DNA of 34,191 bases, from NCBI GenBank assembly GCA_041554435.1, contig JBFFLX010000018.1, positions 1 through 34,191 on the forward strand. Direction: 5' to 3'. Below are positions 15,463-23,545 of the stretch, in pieces (position 1 is the first letter of the stretch; each line of letters opens with the position of its first letter). Below the pieces are notes generated by a model, which saw only the letters and a program-made list of their open reading frames with translations, was not told where the DNA came from and did not search any database. Source of the DNA: BM524 sp041554435. GTDB taxonomy: Bacteria > Bacteroidota > Bacteroidia > Bacteroidales > F082. A program made the translations under genes and the position numbers.

Positions 15463-15972
15463 ATGGAAAAAAAGAAACGTGTGCTGGTCTATGGATACGG
15501 TAATCCGGGCCGCCAGGATGATGCTTTAGGCAACGAAATGATTGAAAAAATTCAAGATTGGATTGAGAAGCATAAGTTGGGATGTATGTCTACAGATAGT
15601 AATTATCAGTTGAATATTGAAGATGCTGAAAAAATTTCTCAATGGGAAATAGTTGTCTTCGTTGACGCTTCTCAGGAAGGTATTCACGAGTATAAGTTCT
15701 CTAAACTTGAACCTGCAGAAGAAAAGATTGAATTTACTATGCATGCTGTTTCTCCTTCATATGTTCTGCATTTATGTGAAAAGTTGTATAATAAACAACC
15801 AGAGGCTTATGTGCTTGGAATTAAAGGCTATGAATGGGAACTTAAAGAGGGACTTACAGATAATGCAAAACTTAATCTGGAACAGGCATATCAATTTTTG
15901 ACTCGTCAGTTAGCTGGATGGGCCTTAATAAAAAAGAATCTTCCAATAAGCATGCTTAATGATAAATGTTAG
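15463..15972 (+). CDS. hoxW: Hydrogenase maturation endopeptidase HoxW
   Basis: The 169-residue M52/HycI-like protease cuts the C-terminal extension of HoxH after nickel is in place. The signature YGYGNPGRQDDALG (about residues 10-23) provides the first acidic nickel-sensing residue. VFVDAS holds the second, and the His in FTMHAVSP (about 93) is the third ligand. The gene starts 2 bases after the hoxH stop and overlaps the next gene by 14 bases, so translation is probably coupled. The length is typical. Confidence 0.93.
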   Translation: MEKKKRVLVYGYGNPGRQDDALGNEMIEKIQDWIEKHKLGCMSTDSNYQLNIEDAEKISQWEIVVFVDASQEGIHEYKFSKLEPAEEKIEFTMHAVSPSYVLHLCEKLYNKQPEAYVLGIKGYEWELKEGLTDNAKLNLEQAYQFLTRQLAGWALIKKNLPISMLNDKC

Positions 15973-16951
15973 TACAAATTATTTAGGCTTAAGTCTGAAA
16001 AATCCACTTATTGTAGGGAGTTCAAGGCTTACTGGCGAATTAAATACTCTTAAACAATGTGTTGACAGAGGTGCAGCGGCTGTTGTTCTTAAATCGCTGT
16101 TTGAAGAGCAAATTGTTAAGGAGGCAGAATCAAAAATATCTAAAAATAATCTAGAGGAACATTATTTTTGGTTTAAAGAAGCAGAACAAAAAGTTCTGGA
16201 TTTATCCTTCGATCAGAATATGCAACGTTATCTCGATTATGTTCTTGAGGTAAAAAGTAAGGTTGATGTACCAGTTATTTCTAGTATTAATTGCGTTACT
16301 GCAAAAGGCTGGCCTAAGTTTGCCTCCGATATAGAAAAAACCGGAGCCGATGCTCTGGAATTGAACATAGGTATATTTCCCTTCGACACAAAAACAACAA
16401 GTGCTGAAATTGAAAATACTTATTTCGATATTATTCGGGAAGTAAAAGCAAATGTAAATATTCCTGTTTCGGTGAAGATAGGACCCTATTTTACCAATAT
16501 TCTATCTTTTGTAAATGGATTGGTAGAAGCAGGTGCAGATGGTATCGTATTATTTAACCGTTATTTTCGACCTGATATAGATTTAGATAGCAGAAAACTT
16601 GTGGCAAGCGACAATTTATCATCACCTGATGATTATCTCATCGCCATGCGCTGGATAGGACTGCTAGTTGCAAATAAAGTTAATTGTGATTTCGCTGCAA
16701 GTACGGGAATACATAATTATGAGGCAGTTGTAAAGCAGATTCTTGCGGGTGCCAATGCAGTACAACTATGCAGCACTTTATATTTGAATGGAATTGAAAC
16801 TATTGAAAAGATTAATAGTGATTTAATATCATGGATGGAAAATAAAGGGTATAACTCCCTTGAAGATTTCCGTTCTTCCTCTCTCGATTTGCAAAGCGTT
16901 GACGCTTCTTTCGAGAGAATACAGTACATTAAACGTAGTTTTAATGATTAA
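15959..16951 (+). CDS. Dihydroorotate dehydrogenase-like flavoprotein in the hydrogenase operon
   Basis: The 330-residue TIM-barrel protein resembles the PyrD-like family that is distinct from true pyrimidine-pathway PyrD. Visible segments are NYLGLSLKNPLIVGSSRLTG at the N-terminus, VPVISSINCVTAKGWPKFA, ADALELNI and IPVSVKIGPYFTNI (FMN-binding strand), then GADGIVLFNRYFRP, ASTGIHNYEAVVKQILAGANAVQLCSTLY at the phosphate-binding end. The usual ELNxSCPN segment reads ELNIGIFPFD, so the substrate probably differs from dihydroorotate. It overlaps hoxW by 14 bases and is the last gene before a terminator, so it is made with the hydrogenase. What it oxidises or reduces is unknown. Confidence 0.8.
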   Translation: MINVSTNYLGLSLKNPLIVGSSRLTGELNTLKQCVDRGAAAVVLKSLFEEQIVKEAESKISKNNLEEHYFWFKEAEQKVLDLSFDQNMQRYLDYVLEVKSKVDVPVISSINCVTAKGWPKFASDIEKTGADALELNIGIFPFDTKTTSAEIENTYFDIIREVKANVNIPVSVKIGPYFTNILSFVNGLVEAGADGIVLFNRYFRPDIDLDSRKLVASDNLSSPDDYLIAMRWIGLLVANKVNCDFAASTGIHNYEAVVKQILAGANAVQLCSTLYLNGIETIEKINSDLISWMENKGYNSLEDFRSSSLDLQSVDASFERIQYIKRSFND

Positions 16952-17000
16952 TTTGGGTTTAATTACCATTTTTATACCGGTCAATTTTATTTGTTTCAAA

Positions 17001-17028
17001 AAAAAGGCTGCCGAAAGGCAGCCTTTTT
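17001..17028. terminator. Bidirectional terminator between the hox operon and rex
   Basis: GGCTGCC at 17006-17012 and GGCAGCC at 17017-17023 form a stem closed by a GAAA tetraloop. There are five A before it and five T after it, so it works on both strands. It separates the convergent hox and rex operons. Confidence 0.9.
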
Positions 17029-17031
17029 AAT

Positions 17032-17652
17032 TTATCCACAACTTGTGAAATAACTTAATTTCTCCAGTTTTCCAACCATATCATAATTCTCAACGAAAAT
17101 ATCATCGGGTACATCGAGATGTGCAGAAGTAAAATTTAAAATTCCTTTTACTCCTGATTCTACTACTGTCTTTAATATTTCTTTAGTGTCGATATTTGGT
17201 AGAGCTAATACTACAATATCTATCGACTCCTTTTTCATAACTTGCTTTAATTTAGATAAATGATAGCATTTAAAGTCAAGTTTTTCATTACTTTTAGTAT
17301 CTGCAACCCTAAATGCTGCAACTATTTCCAATTTGCTATCCTTGCTTTTAAATTCAGCGGCTAAGGCTTTTCCTAAATCTCCAATTCCAATAAATGCCAC
17401 CTTTTGCTTCCTGATGCAATCAATATTTTTCCCGATCTCATTGATAAGATTTTCAACATTATATCCTTTATGTATGTCACCAGAAAAATTAATCAGCATT
17501 AGGTCGCGTCGGATATGTGCCGGATTGATTCGCATTATATGTGCTAATCGATGGGAGTGAATATATTCAAGATCTTCTGTATCCAGTGCTTTTAATTTCC
17601 TTCTGTAATTGCTTAGTCTTTCTACCGTGGCAGGAGGTAAGTTTCTTTCCAT
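17032..17652 (-). CDS. rex: Redox-sensing transcriptional repressor Rex
   Basis: Rex is a dimeric repressor that binds DNA when NAD+ prevails and lets go when NADH is high. The 206-residue protein has an N-terminal winged helix (about 1-80) with LPPATVERLSNYRRKL and the recognition region INPAHIRRDLMLI. A Rossmann fold follows with GIGDLG at 89-94, the NAD(H) signature. Its last helix (from about 190) is the one that is swapped in Rex dimers. It is the last gene of a three-gene operon, one base after the barrel gene. Rex-type palindromes stand before its own operon, before hoxF and before the gene at 3218, so autoregulation and control of the hydrogenase are likely. Confidence 0.93.
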   Translation of the reverse strand: MERNLPPATVERLSNYRRKLKALDTEDLEYIHSHRLAHIMRINPAHIRRDLMLINFSGDIHKGYNVENLINEIGKNIDCIRKQKVAFIGIGDLGKALAAEFKSKDSKLEIVAAFRVADTKSNEKLDFKCYHLSKLKQVMKKESIDIVVLALPNIDTKEILKTVVESGVKGILNFTSAHLDVPDDIFVENYDMVGKLEKLSYFTSCG

Positions 17653-17653
17653 T

Positions 17654-18454
17654 TTAGTTTTTTAGTTTGTAGTTAATCCCCACATTAACTCTGTAAATAT
17701 TATTCCATTTAGAACTCCTTACTGGATCGGCATAAAGTTGCTGAAATGCCAGTGTTAAACCGGGTGAAAAATGAATCCCAACTCTATCGTTAAGTTTATA
17801 AATCAAGCCGAGATTTAATTGTACTCCCCAGTCGTCGGTATTAAAATTATCAAATACATCCTCATTATTAAAATTCGTGATGGTACTTCCTGGAACTCTT
17901 AATTCTTCAGCCTCAAAGTTTGGGGCATGATCGGGAAAAATATAAAGTTCGGTACTTCCGTTTTTGCTTGCGCTAAGTAATAGCGAATAATATAAACTGG
18001 CTTTTAAATAAATTGATATTTTCTCCGATTCTCTATAATAAATGAGGCTCACAGGAATAGTAAGATAATTAAAAGAGTAGTCAAGATCCGTTTGGTAAAA
18101 GCTTGCATATGAAACGTATATAGAATCGTCGCTTTGAAGTTCTCCAATAGGGCTTAAATAATCATTGGATTTGAAACCTCTTTTATCCAAATATAATCCC
18201 AAGCCGAATTTTATAGATGCGCCCAATTTATAATCTCCAAAAACACCAAAATTATAGCCTGATTTACCTTTGGGTAGTACAGTAAAGGCTTCACTGTCGT
18301 ACACATTAGTATATTGATATCCTCCTTCAAAACCGATGCTAATTCGATTATTAGATTTTTCCTGCTGAGCAAACAAATCAGTGTTTATAAGCAATACTAA
18401 AAGTGAAACAAAAAAAGCATTGTAAAAGAGCGAATTTTTTATCATAATTACCAT
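17654..18454 (-). CDS. Outer-membrane beta-barrel protein (PorT-like) in the rex operon
   Basis: The 266-residue protein has a signal peptide ending in LFAQ and about 230 residues of alternating beta-strands with the pattern of small barrels (RISIGFEGGYQYTNVY, NFGVFGDYKLGASIKFGLGLYLDKRGF, FNYLTIPVSLIYY, DRVGIHFSPGLTLAFQQ, VNVGINYKLKN). This is the PorT or outer-membrane-protein beta-barrel family of Bacteroidota. The listed ATG overlaps the end of the nickel transporter gene by 7 bases; a second ATG at 18445 gives a better signal peptide and is equally possible. The gene is one base from rex. A role as an outer-membrane pore for nickel is only a guess from the context. Confidence 0.8.
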   Translation of the reverse strand: MVIMIKNSLFYNAFFVSLLVLLINTDLFAQQEKSNNRISIGFEGGYQYTNVYDSEAFTVLPKGKSGYNFGVFGDYKLGASIKFGLGLYLDKRGFKSNDYLSPIGELQSDDSIYVSYASFYQTDLDYSFNYLTIPVSLIYYRESEKISIYLKASLYYSLLLSASKNGSTELYIFPDHAPNFEAEELRVPGSTITNFNNEDVFDNFNTDDWGVQLNLGLIYKLNDRVGIHFSPGLTLAFQQLYADPVRSSKWNNIYRVNVGINYKLKN

Positions 18455-19203
18455 GTATTATATATCCAAATAATTCCCACAAAAATAGCACTTAATCCTA
18501 TAATAGCACTAATTGCATTGAAAACAGATTTTTCCTTCAGTTTAACAGTTTTCTTTCCAATTATACCGAGAATAAATGAAAATAATACCATGGCAAAAAT
18601 TGTCCCAATGCCGAATCCAATTAAGTACATCGCCGAGTCGAAATTACTTGCAAAAGCTATGGTAGGAAGTATACCTAAAAAGTGTGAAACTCCTGCCAGC
18701 CCGTGTAAAATGCCAATTCCCAAAGCCGCTGTATAAGTTTGTCGTTCAGCATGTTTATGAGTATGGCTATGGCCAGCTGCATGCGAATGGGCGTGTTCTA
18801 AAATATGATGGTGAGTATGTTCGTGATCGTGTTTATGAACATAAACTTTATCGTATGCACCATGTTTATGAACATGTTTATGCTCATTAAATTTACTGAA
18901 GAAAATCCTTCCAATGCCCCAAATTCCTATTGCTATTAGCATTATGCCTACCAGTCGTTCACTATTGGCCGATATCCATTCAACAGGTATAAAATCCCTG
19001 AAAAAATAAAATAAAATACCAATTAATAACATTCCTGTTAAATGACCTATTCCCCACGACATTCCGATTAACCAGGGGCGAAATTTTGTATTAATGGCCA
19101 AAGGTCCTACGGCTGCAATATGATCAGGACCTGATACAACATGTATAAAGGCTGCTATAAATCCAAATATAATTGGGATATTTGAGAAAAAATCTTCCAT
19201 CAA
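18448..19203 (-). CDS. Nickel transporter of the UreH/NicO-like family
   Basis: The 251-residue membrane protein has about six helices. The first carries H21-VVSGP-D27-H28, the metal-recognition motif of UreH-like nickel/cobalt transporters, and helix 2 has WGIGHLTGM. A cytoplasmic or periplasmic loop (about residues 106-154) has about 18 His in HxH patterns, a likely nickel-binding buffer. A second GILHGLAGVSHFLG motif follows. It probably imports nickel for the NiFe site; export, as in RcnA, cannot be excluded. It is first in the operon with the barrel and rex. Its promoter contains a Rex-like site, so uptake should follow the same redox signal as the hydrogenase. Confidence 0.85.
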   Translation of the reverse strand: MMEDFFSNIPIIFGFIAAFIHVVSGPDHIAAVGPLAINTKFRPWLIGMSWGIGHLTGMLLIGILFYFFRDFIPVEWISANSERLVGIMLIAIGIWGIGRIFFSKFNEHKHVHKHGAYDKVYVHKHDHEHTHHHILEHAHSHAAGHSHTHKHAERQTYTAALGIGILHGLAGVSHFLGILPTIAFASNFDSAMYLIGFGIGTIFAMVLFSFILGIIGKKTVKLKEKSVFNAISAIIGLSAIFVGIIWIYNTW

Positions 19204-19212
19204 TTTTTTTTA

Positions 19213-19246
19213 CAAAATTATCAATTATTGTGAATTAAATAACAAG
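19213..19246 (-). promoter_or_regulatory. Promoter of the nickel transporter-barrel-rex operon
   Basis: On the minus strand, CTTG at 19243-19246 (one mismatch to TTTG), 22 bases, then TAATTTTG at 19213-19220 (exact TAnnTTTG). The -7 box ends 9 bases before the ATG, so the transcript is nearly leaderless. Confidence 0.55.
19228..19245 (-). promoter_or_regulatory. Rex-like operator in the nickel transporter-rex promoter
   Basis: TTGTGAATTAAATAACAA (plus strand) differs from TTGTTAA-N4-TTAACAA at two of 14 defined positions, and its TTGTGA half matches the TTGTGA form seen in other Rex sites. It fills the spacer between the two promoter boxes, where a repressor would block polymerase. Confidence 0.55.
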
Positions 19247-19269
19247 AAAGTGCAAATTAATAACACTTT
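19247..19269. repeat. Inverted repeat in the rex-operon/phosphatase divergent region
   Basis: AAAGTG at 19247-19252 and CACTTT at 19264-19269 flank 11 bases, next to the Rex-like site. It could be a second operator acting on the divergent promoters; no matching factor is known to me. Confidence 0.3.
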
Positions 19270-19294
19270 TTGAGTATAAAAAATTCGAAACTAC

Positions 19295-19326
19295 TTTCCA
19301 TAATTCATAATTTCTTAATATTTTTG
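19295..19326 (+). promoter_or_regulatory. Promoter of the phosphatase gene at 19335
   Basis: TTTC at 19295-19298, 20 bases, then TATTTTTG at 19319-19326 (exact TAnnTTTG). The ATG lies only 9 bases after the -7 box, so the mRNA should have almost no leader. Confidence 0.5.
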
Positions 19327-19334
19327 TAATCTAG

Positions 19335-19985
19335 ATGAAAATAAAGATAGACTTATTAATATTCGACCTTGACGGAACCCTTATGAATTCAATTCCGGAC
19401 TTAACTGCTGCAATAAATTATACTTCAAAGAAATATTCATTAAGGGTTTTTAGCGAAGCAGAAGTGCAGGCAATGGTAGGTGGAGGCATAAGAAAGTTGA
19501 TTGAAGATGCTTACGGTGAGAAAAGAGATACTTCCATTTATCAGCAATATTATGACTGTTTTATGTATTATTACAGTAAGAATCATAGTTGTAATTCACA
19601 TTTGTTTGAAGAAAGTTTGGAAGTACTGAATCATTTTCAGGATAAAAAAATGGCTATTCTCAGTAATAAGTTTGATCATTTTACCAAACAAATGGCTAAG
19701 GATTATAATATTGATAAATTTTTTGATATTGTACTTGGAGCAACCGAGAATATTAAAAAGAAGCCTTCATCAGAACCTATTAACTATATATTGGAAAAAA
19801 CCGGAATTCAAAAAGAATTTGCAATGATGATAGGGGATAGTGAACAGGATATTTTAACGGCAAAAAATTCAGGAATTAAAAGTACAGCAGTTACTTATGG
19901 TTACCGAAGCAAGGAACAACTTGCACAACTAAAACCCGATTATATTTGCAATAACTTAATGGAACTAAATAAAATTATAGAATGA
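19335..19985 (+). CDS. HAD-family phosphatase, phosphoglycolate phosphatase-like
   Basis: The 216-residue protein is a haloacid dehalogenase phosphatase with a helical cap, like Gph. Motif I is FDLDGTL (nucleophile Asp at about residue 11), motif II is ILSNK, motif III uses the Lys of KKPSSEP, and motif IV is MIGDSEQDI. Gph removes phosphoglycolate formed during repair of oxidised DNA ends, which would fit the following nth gene. Related HAD enzymes act on other small phosphates, so the substrate is not certain. The start must lie here because DLLIFDLDGTL begins at residue 6. The stop overlaps nth by 4 bases. Confidence 0.85.
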   Translation: MKIKIDLLIFDLDGTLMNSIPDLTAAINYTSKKYSLRVFSEAEVQAMVGGGIRKLIEDAYGEKRDTSIYQQYYDCFMYYYSKNHSCNSHLFEESLEVLNHFQDKKMAILSNKFDHFTKQMAKDYNIDKFFDIVLGATENIKKKPSSEPINYILEKTGIQKEFAMMIGDSEQDILTAKNSGIKSTAVTYGYRSKEQLAQLKPDYICNNLMELNKIIE

Positions 19986-20629
19986 CAAAAAAAGAAAGGT
20001 ATAAAGGGGTAATAGAATACTTTATTGAAAATAATCCCCTAGCTGCCACCGAACTGGATTATGTTAATCCTTATCAATTATTGGTAGCCGTTATTCTTTC
20101 TGCTCAATGCACAGATAAAAGGGTGAATGTTATTACTCAGGATTTATTTGTTCAATATCCTGATGTTGAGTCACTTGCCAGGGCTGAAATTGTTGATATA
20201 TACGAATTTATCAAATCTTGTTCATATCCAAACAATAAAGCTAAACATCTTTCAGGAATGGCTAAAATGTTAGTTGCCGATTTTGATGGTATAGTACCGG
20301 AAGAAATTGATGACTTACAAAAATTACCCGGCGTTGGTCGCAAAACTGCCAACGTAATAGCCTCGGTAGTTTTCAATAAACCTGCCATGGCTGTTGATAC
20401 TCATGTTTTTAGAGTATCGGCACGCATTGGTTTGAGTACTAACAGCAAAACACCACTGGAAACAGAAAGGCAGCTAGTTCAGAATATTCCTGAAGAAATG
20501 ATTCCACTGGCACATCATTGGCTCATACTTCACGGAAGATATGTATGCCAGGCACGTAAACCTAAATGCGATGAGTGTGGAATTACAGAATTATGTAAAT
20601 ATTATACTAAAATTAACATGAAAAAATGA
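19982..20629 (+). CDS. nth: Endonuclease III (DNA glycosylase/AP lyase)
   Basis: The 215-residue protein removes oxidised pyrimidines and nicks at abasic sites. It contains LSAQCTDKRVN, the helix-hairpin-helix LPGVGRKTANVI with the catalytic Lys, and VDTHVFRV with the catalytic Asp. The C-terminal [4Fe-4S] loop is C-x6-C-xx-C-x5-C (CQARKPKCDECGITELC). All active residues are present and the length is standard. Its ATG overlaps the phosphatase stop, so the two are cotranscribed as a small DNA-repair unit. Confidence 0.96.
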   Translation: MTKKERYKGVIEYFIENNPLAATELDYVNPYQLLVAVILSAQCTDKRVNVITQDLFVQYPDVESLARAEIVDIYEFIKSCSYPNNKAKHLSGMAKMLVADFDGIVPEEIDDLQKLPGVGRKTANVIASVVFNKPAMAVDTHVFRVSARIGLSTNSKTPLETERQLVQNIPEEMIPLAHHWLILHGRYVCQARKPKCDECGITELCKYYTKINMKK

Positions 20630-20664
20630 TTATTTCACTAGCCTGAATTCATCTTTTTTTCTTA

Positions 20665-20672
20665 TATATTTG
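20665..20672 (+). promoter_or_regulatory. -7 promoter box of bcp-recA
   Basis: TATATTTG is an exact TAnnTTTG, 17 bases before the bcp ATG. A matching TTTG box at the right spacing is not visible. Confidence 0.45.
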
Positions 20673-20689
20673 TAAAAAAACTAAATAAT

Positions 20690-21154
20690 ATGACTAAACT
20701 AAAAATTGGGGATAAAGCCCCTGACTTTGTGGGAGTTGATCAAAACGGAAACTCCATAAGCCTTACTGATTTTAAAACGAATAAACTGATTTTATATTTT
20801 TATCCAAAGGACAATACTCCGGGTTGTACCAATGAAGCCTGCGATTTGAGAGATAATTACAATATGTGGCTTGAAAAGGGATATAAAGTTGTTGGGGTGA
20901 GCCCGGATAGTATTGCCTCACATCAGAAATTTATTTCCAAACATGATTTGCCATTTCCTTTAATTGCTGATGTGGATAAAGAAATAATTAAATCCTATGG
21001 CGCATGGGGACCCAAAAAACTTTATGGAAGAGAATATGAAGGTTTATTAAGAACAACTTTCGTTATTGATGAAAAAGGTAAAATTGAGCAAATATTTACT
21101 AAAGTTAAAACCAAAGATCATACAAATCAAATACTTGACAGTTTAAAAAAATAA
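20690..21154 (+). CDS. bcp: Thiol peroxidase Bcp (peroxiredoxin Q)
   Basis: The 154-residue protein reduces hydrogen peroxide and organic peroxides with thioredoxin as donor. The motif FYPKDNTPGCTNEACDLRD holds the peroxidatic Cys and a resolving Cys five residues later (C-x4-C), the atypical two-Cys type. LRTTFVIDEKGKIE is the conserved C-terminal segment. The gene stands 4 bases before recA, which suggests cotranscription of peroxide defence with DNA repair. Confidence 0.95.
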   Translation: MTKLKIGDKAPDFVGVDQNGNSISLTDFKTNKLILYFYPKDNTPGCTNEACDLRDNYNMWLEKGYKVVGVSPDSIASHQKFISKHDLPFPLIADVDKEIIKSYGAWGPKKLYGREYEGLLRTTFVIDEKGKIEQIFTKVKTKDHTNQILDSLKK

Positions 21155-21158
21155 TATT

Positions 21159-22178
21159 ATGACATCTGATAAAGCAAAAGAAACAGCCGATAAGGCAAAA
21201 AATGATAAGTTAAAAGCTTTGGAAGCTACTCTCGGAAATATTGAAAAATCCTTTGGTAAAGGAACAATAATGAAGTTGGGAGACAACGCGATTGAAAAAA
21301 TGGAATATATCTCCACAGGATCGATAAGTTTAAATAGTGCACTTGGAATAGGTGGAGTTCCCAAAGGAAGAGTTGTAGAAATTTATGGTCCTGAATCATC
21401 TGGAAAAACAACTCTGGCACTTCATGTTATTGCTGAGGCACAGAAAGCAGGAGGAATTGCAGCATTTATTGATGCGGAGCATGCTTTCGATAGATTTTAT
21501 GCAAAAAAATTGGGTATTGATATTGAGAATTTATTGGTCTCGCAACCTGATAATGGCGAGCAGGCACTAGAAATTACCGACAGCCTTATACGCTCAGCAG
21601 CCATTGATGTTATAGTAATCGACTCAGTAGCAGCACTTACACCTAAAAGTGAGATAGATGGCGAAATGGGAGATTCGAAAATGGGATTACAAGCCCGTTT
21701 AATGTCGCAGGCACTTAGAAAATTAACTGCCAATATTAGCAGAACAAATACTGTTTGTATTTTTATTAATCAGTTACGAGAAAAAATTGGCGTAATGTTC
21801 GGTAATCCTGAAACAACCACAGGTGGTAATGCCCTTAAATTTTATGCATCTGTTCGTCTTGATATAAGAAGAATAAGTCAAATAAAAGATACTGAGCAGG
21901 TTAACGGTAACAGGGTTAGGGTAAAAGTTGTGAAAAACAAAGTTGCTCCACCATTCCGCAAAGCCGAATTTGATATTATGTATGGTGAAGGTATTTCAAA
22001 AATTGGTGAAATAATTGACCTTGGCGTAGAATATAATATTATAAAGAAGAGCGGTTCATGGTTCAGTTATGGTGATACTAAACTAGGGCAGGGCAGGGAT
22101 GCAGTAAAAGGGCTTCTTGCAGATAATCCTGATTTGATGGAAGAGTTGGAAACAAAAATATATGAGGTTTTAGCTTAA
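21159..22178 (+). CDS. recA: Recombinase RecA
   Basis: The 339-residue RecA carries out strand exchange in homologous recombination and activates the SOS response by promoting LexA cleavage. It has Walker A GPESSGKTTLALH, Walker B VIVIDSVAAL, the L1/L2 DNA-binding loops (EMGDSKMGLQARLMSQALRKL, and FGNPETTTGGNALKF) and FINQLREKIGVM. The N-terminus has about 15 extra charged residues (TSDKAKETADKAKNDK), and the acidic C-terminal tail is shorter than in E. coli. No obvious SOS box was seen in the 4-base gap to bcp. Confidence 0.98.
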   Translation: MTSDKAKETADKAKNDKLKALEATLGNIEKSFGKGTIMKLGDNAIEKMEYISTGSISLNSALGIGGVPKGRVVEIYGPESSGKTTLALHVIAEAQKAGGIAAFIDAEHAFDRFYAKKLGIDIENLLVSQPDNGEQALEITDSLIRSAAIDVIVIDSVAALTPKSEIDGEMGDSKMGLQARLMSQALRKLTANISRTNTVCIFINQLREKIGVMFGNPETTTGGNALKFYASVRLDIRRISQIKDTEQVNGNRVRVKVVKNKVAPPFRKAEFDIMYGEGISKIGEIIDLGVEYNIIKKSGSWFSYGDTKLGQGRDAVKGLLADNPDLMEELETKIYEVLA

Positions 22179-22203
22179 AACGGTATTTAAATAGATTTTA
22201 ATT

Positions 22204-23196
22204 ATGTATAGATATATCATAGTTTTCTTTGGTTTATTGTTAGTAGTTTCTTGTAATAATAATTCAACAAAAGTTGAGAATAAAAGTCCTCAGGATATTG
22301 TTAACGACCTTAATGAAAGAATATTAGAAGATGAGAATAACTATGAATTATATGCTGAAAGAGCAACAGTATTTCTTGATCAGGGAAAAATTGACCCTGC
22401 TTTTCGCGATATTAATAAGGCAATCAGTTTAAGTCCCCAGGATCCAAATTTGTATGTGATTCTTTCTGATATCTATTTTGTTTTAGGTAATAAAGAAAAC
22501 AGTATTTCCTCACTAAAAAAGTCGGCCAGCCTTGATTTAAAAAATCCAATTCCTTTAATAAAACTATCGGAATTATATGTAATGACAAAGGAATATGATA
22601 AGGCTCATTTATATGCCGACAGGGCTATTTCATTAAATATTAATGCATCGAAGCCTTATTATTATAAAGGAATCGCCTTTTTAGAGACCAGTGATACTGC
22701 CAATGCCATTTTAAATCTTAAAATAGCATCTAATCTCGACACCAATAGTTTTGCCCCAAATATGCAGCTTGGTGCTTTGTATTATGAAAAAAACGATAGT
22801 TTATCCATAATCTACTTAAACAAGGCATTAAAAGTTCAACCTAATAATGCGTCTGCAATTTATTATCTGGGTATGCTTTATCAGCAGAAAAAAGATTTCG
22901 AAAAAGCTTTGGAAATCTACTCCAGATTATTTGATAATGAGAAGAGTGCCAAGAGAGCCTATTATAATTCTGCATATATCTATCTTGTTGAATTACAGGA
23001 ATTTGATAAAGCAGAAAATATGTTTAAAAAAGCAGTTGAACTTGATGCTGGGTTTGTGGAGGCAATTTATAACTTAGGGCGCGTTTATGAGGCAAAAGGT
23101 AACAAGGAAATGGCAAGAAACTATTATGATTCGGCATTAATGGTCTTACCTAATTATCCTCTGGCAGTTCAAGGTTTAAACAGATTAGATAATTAA
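22204..23196 (+). CDS. TPR-repeat lipoprotein
   Basis: The 330-residue protein has a lipoprotein signal peptide (IVFFGLLLVVSC, lipidated Cys at residue 17). About eight tetratricopeptide repeats follow (for example NYELYAERATVFLDQGKIDPAFRDINKAISLSPQDPNLY, and VEAIYNLGRVYEAKGNKEMARNYYDSALMVLPNYPLA). Such proteins are adaptors in the periplasm or at the inner face of the outer membrane. The partner is unknown. It starts 25 bases after recA. Its stop overlaps the stop of the convergent phosphotransfer gene in the palindrome TTAA. Confidence 0.85.
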   Translation: MYRYIIVFFGLLLVVSCNNNSTKVENKSPQDIVNDLNERILEDENNYELYAERATVFLDQGKIDPAFRDINKAISLSPQDPNLYVILSDIYFVLGNKENSISSLKKSASLDLKNPIPLIKLSELYVMTKEYDKAHLYADRAISLNINASKPYYYKGIAFLETSDTANAILNLKIASNLDTNSFAPNMQLGALYYEKNDSLSIIYLNKALKVQPNNASAIYYLGMLYQQKKDFEKALEIYSRLFDNEKSAKRAYYNSAYIYLVELQEFDKAENMFKKAVELDAGFVEAIYNLGRVYEAKGNKEMARNYYDSALMVLPNYPLAVQGLNRLDN

Positions 23197-23540
23197 ACGT
23201 AATTTTCTCTTAGAACTGAAATTTCTTCTACCATTGTACGGACAAGTTTATCAAGTTCTTCAAAGTCTTCATTTAAATTTTCATTAATGGAGTCGGCTCC
23301 CTTATTTTCCAAAATTTTAGCAAGTTCCTGTACCTTTGGAGCAGAGAAATTTGCAACCACTCCTTTTAAACTATGGGCCTGGAATTTTAAGTTTTGGAAA
23401 TCCACATCGTCAATACTTTTTTTTATGGTACTAAGTCTGTCTTCATACTCATTAAGGAATATATCTATAATTTCCACCACAATTTCCTTGTCGAAATAGG
23501 AAAAACTTTCATTAAATGATTGATCGTTAATTAATTTCAT
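23193..23540 (-). CDS. Histidine phosphotransfer (HPt) protein
   Basis: The 115-residue helical protein carries the HPt signature FQAHSLKGVVANFSAPKVQELAKILE; the His in AHSLKG (about residue 56) is the phosphate carrier. It has no other domain. It follows the response regulator gene by 5 bases and would pass phosphate between that receiver and another one. No histidine kinase is in the window, so the pair must work with kinases encoded elsewhere. Confidence 0.88.
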   Translation of the reverse strand: MKLINDQSFNESFSYFDKEIVVEIIDIFLNEYEDRLSTIKKSIDDVDFQNLKFQAHSLKGVVANFSAPKVQELAKILENKGADSINENLNEDFEELDKLVRTMVEEISVLRENYV

Positions 23541-23545
23541 ATTTA

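Noticed and set aside
18518..18890. Plus-strand open frames opposite the nickel transporter
   Set aside because: They are mirror images of the His-rich and helical coding of the transporter and have no independent support.
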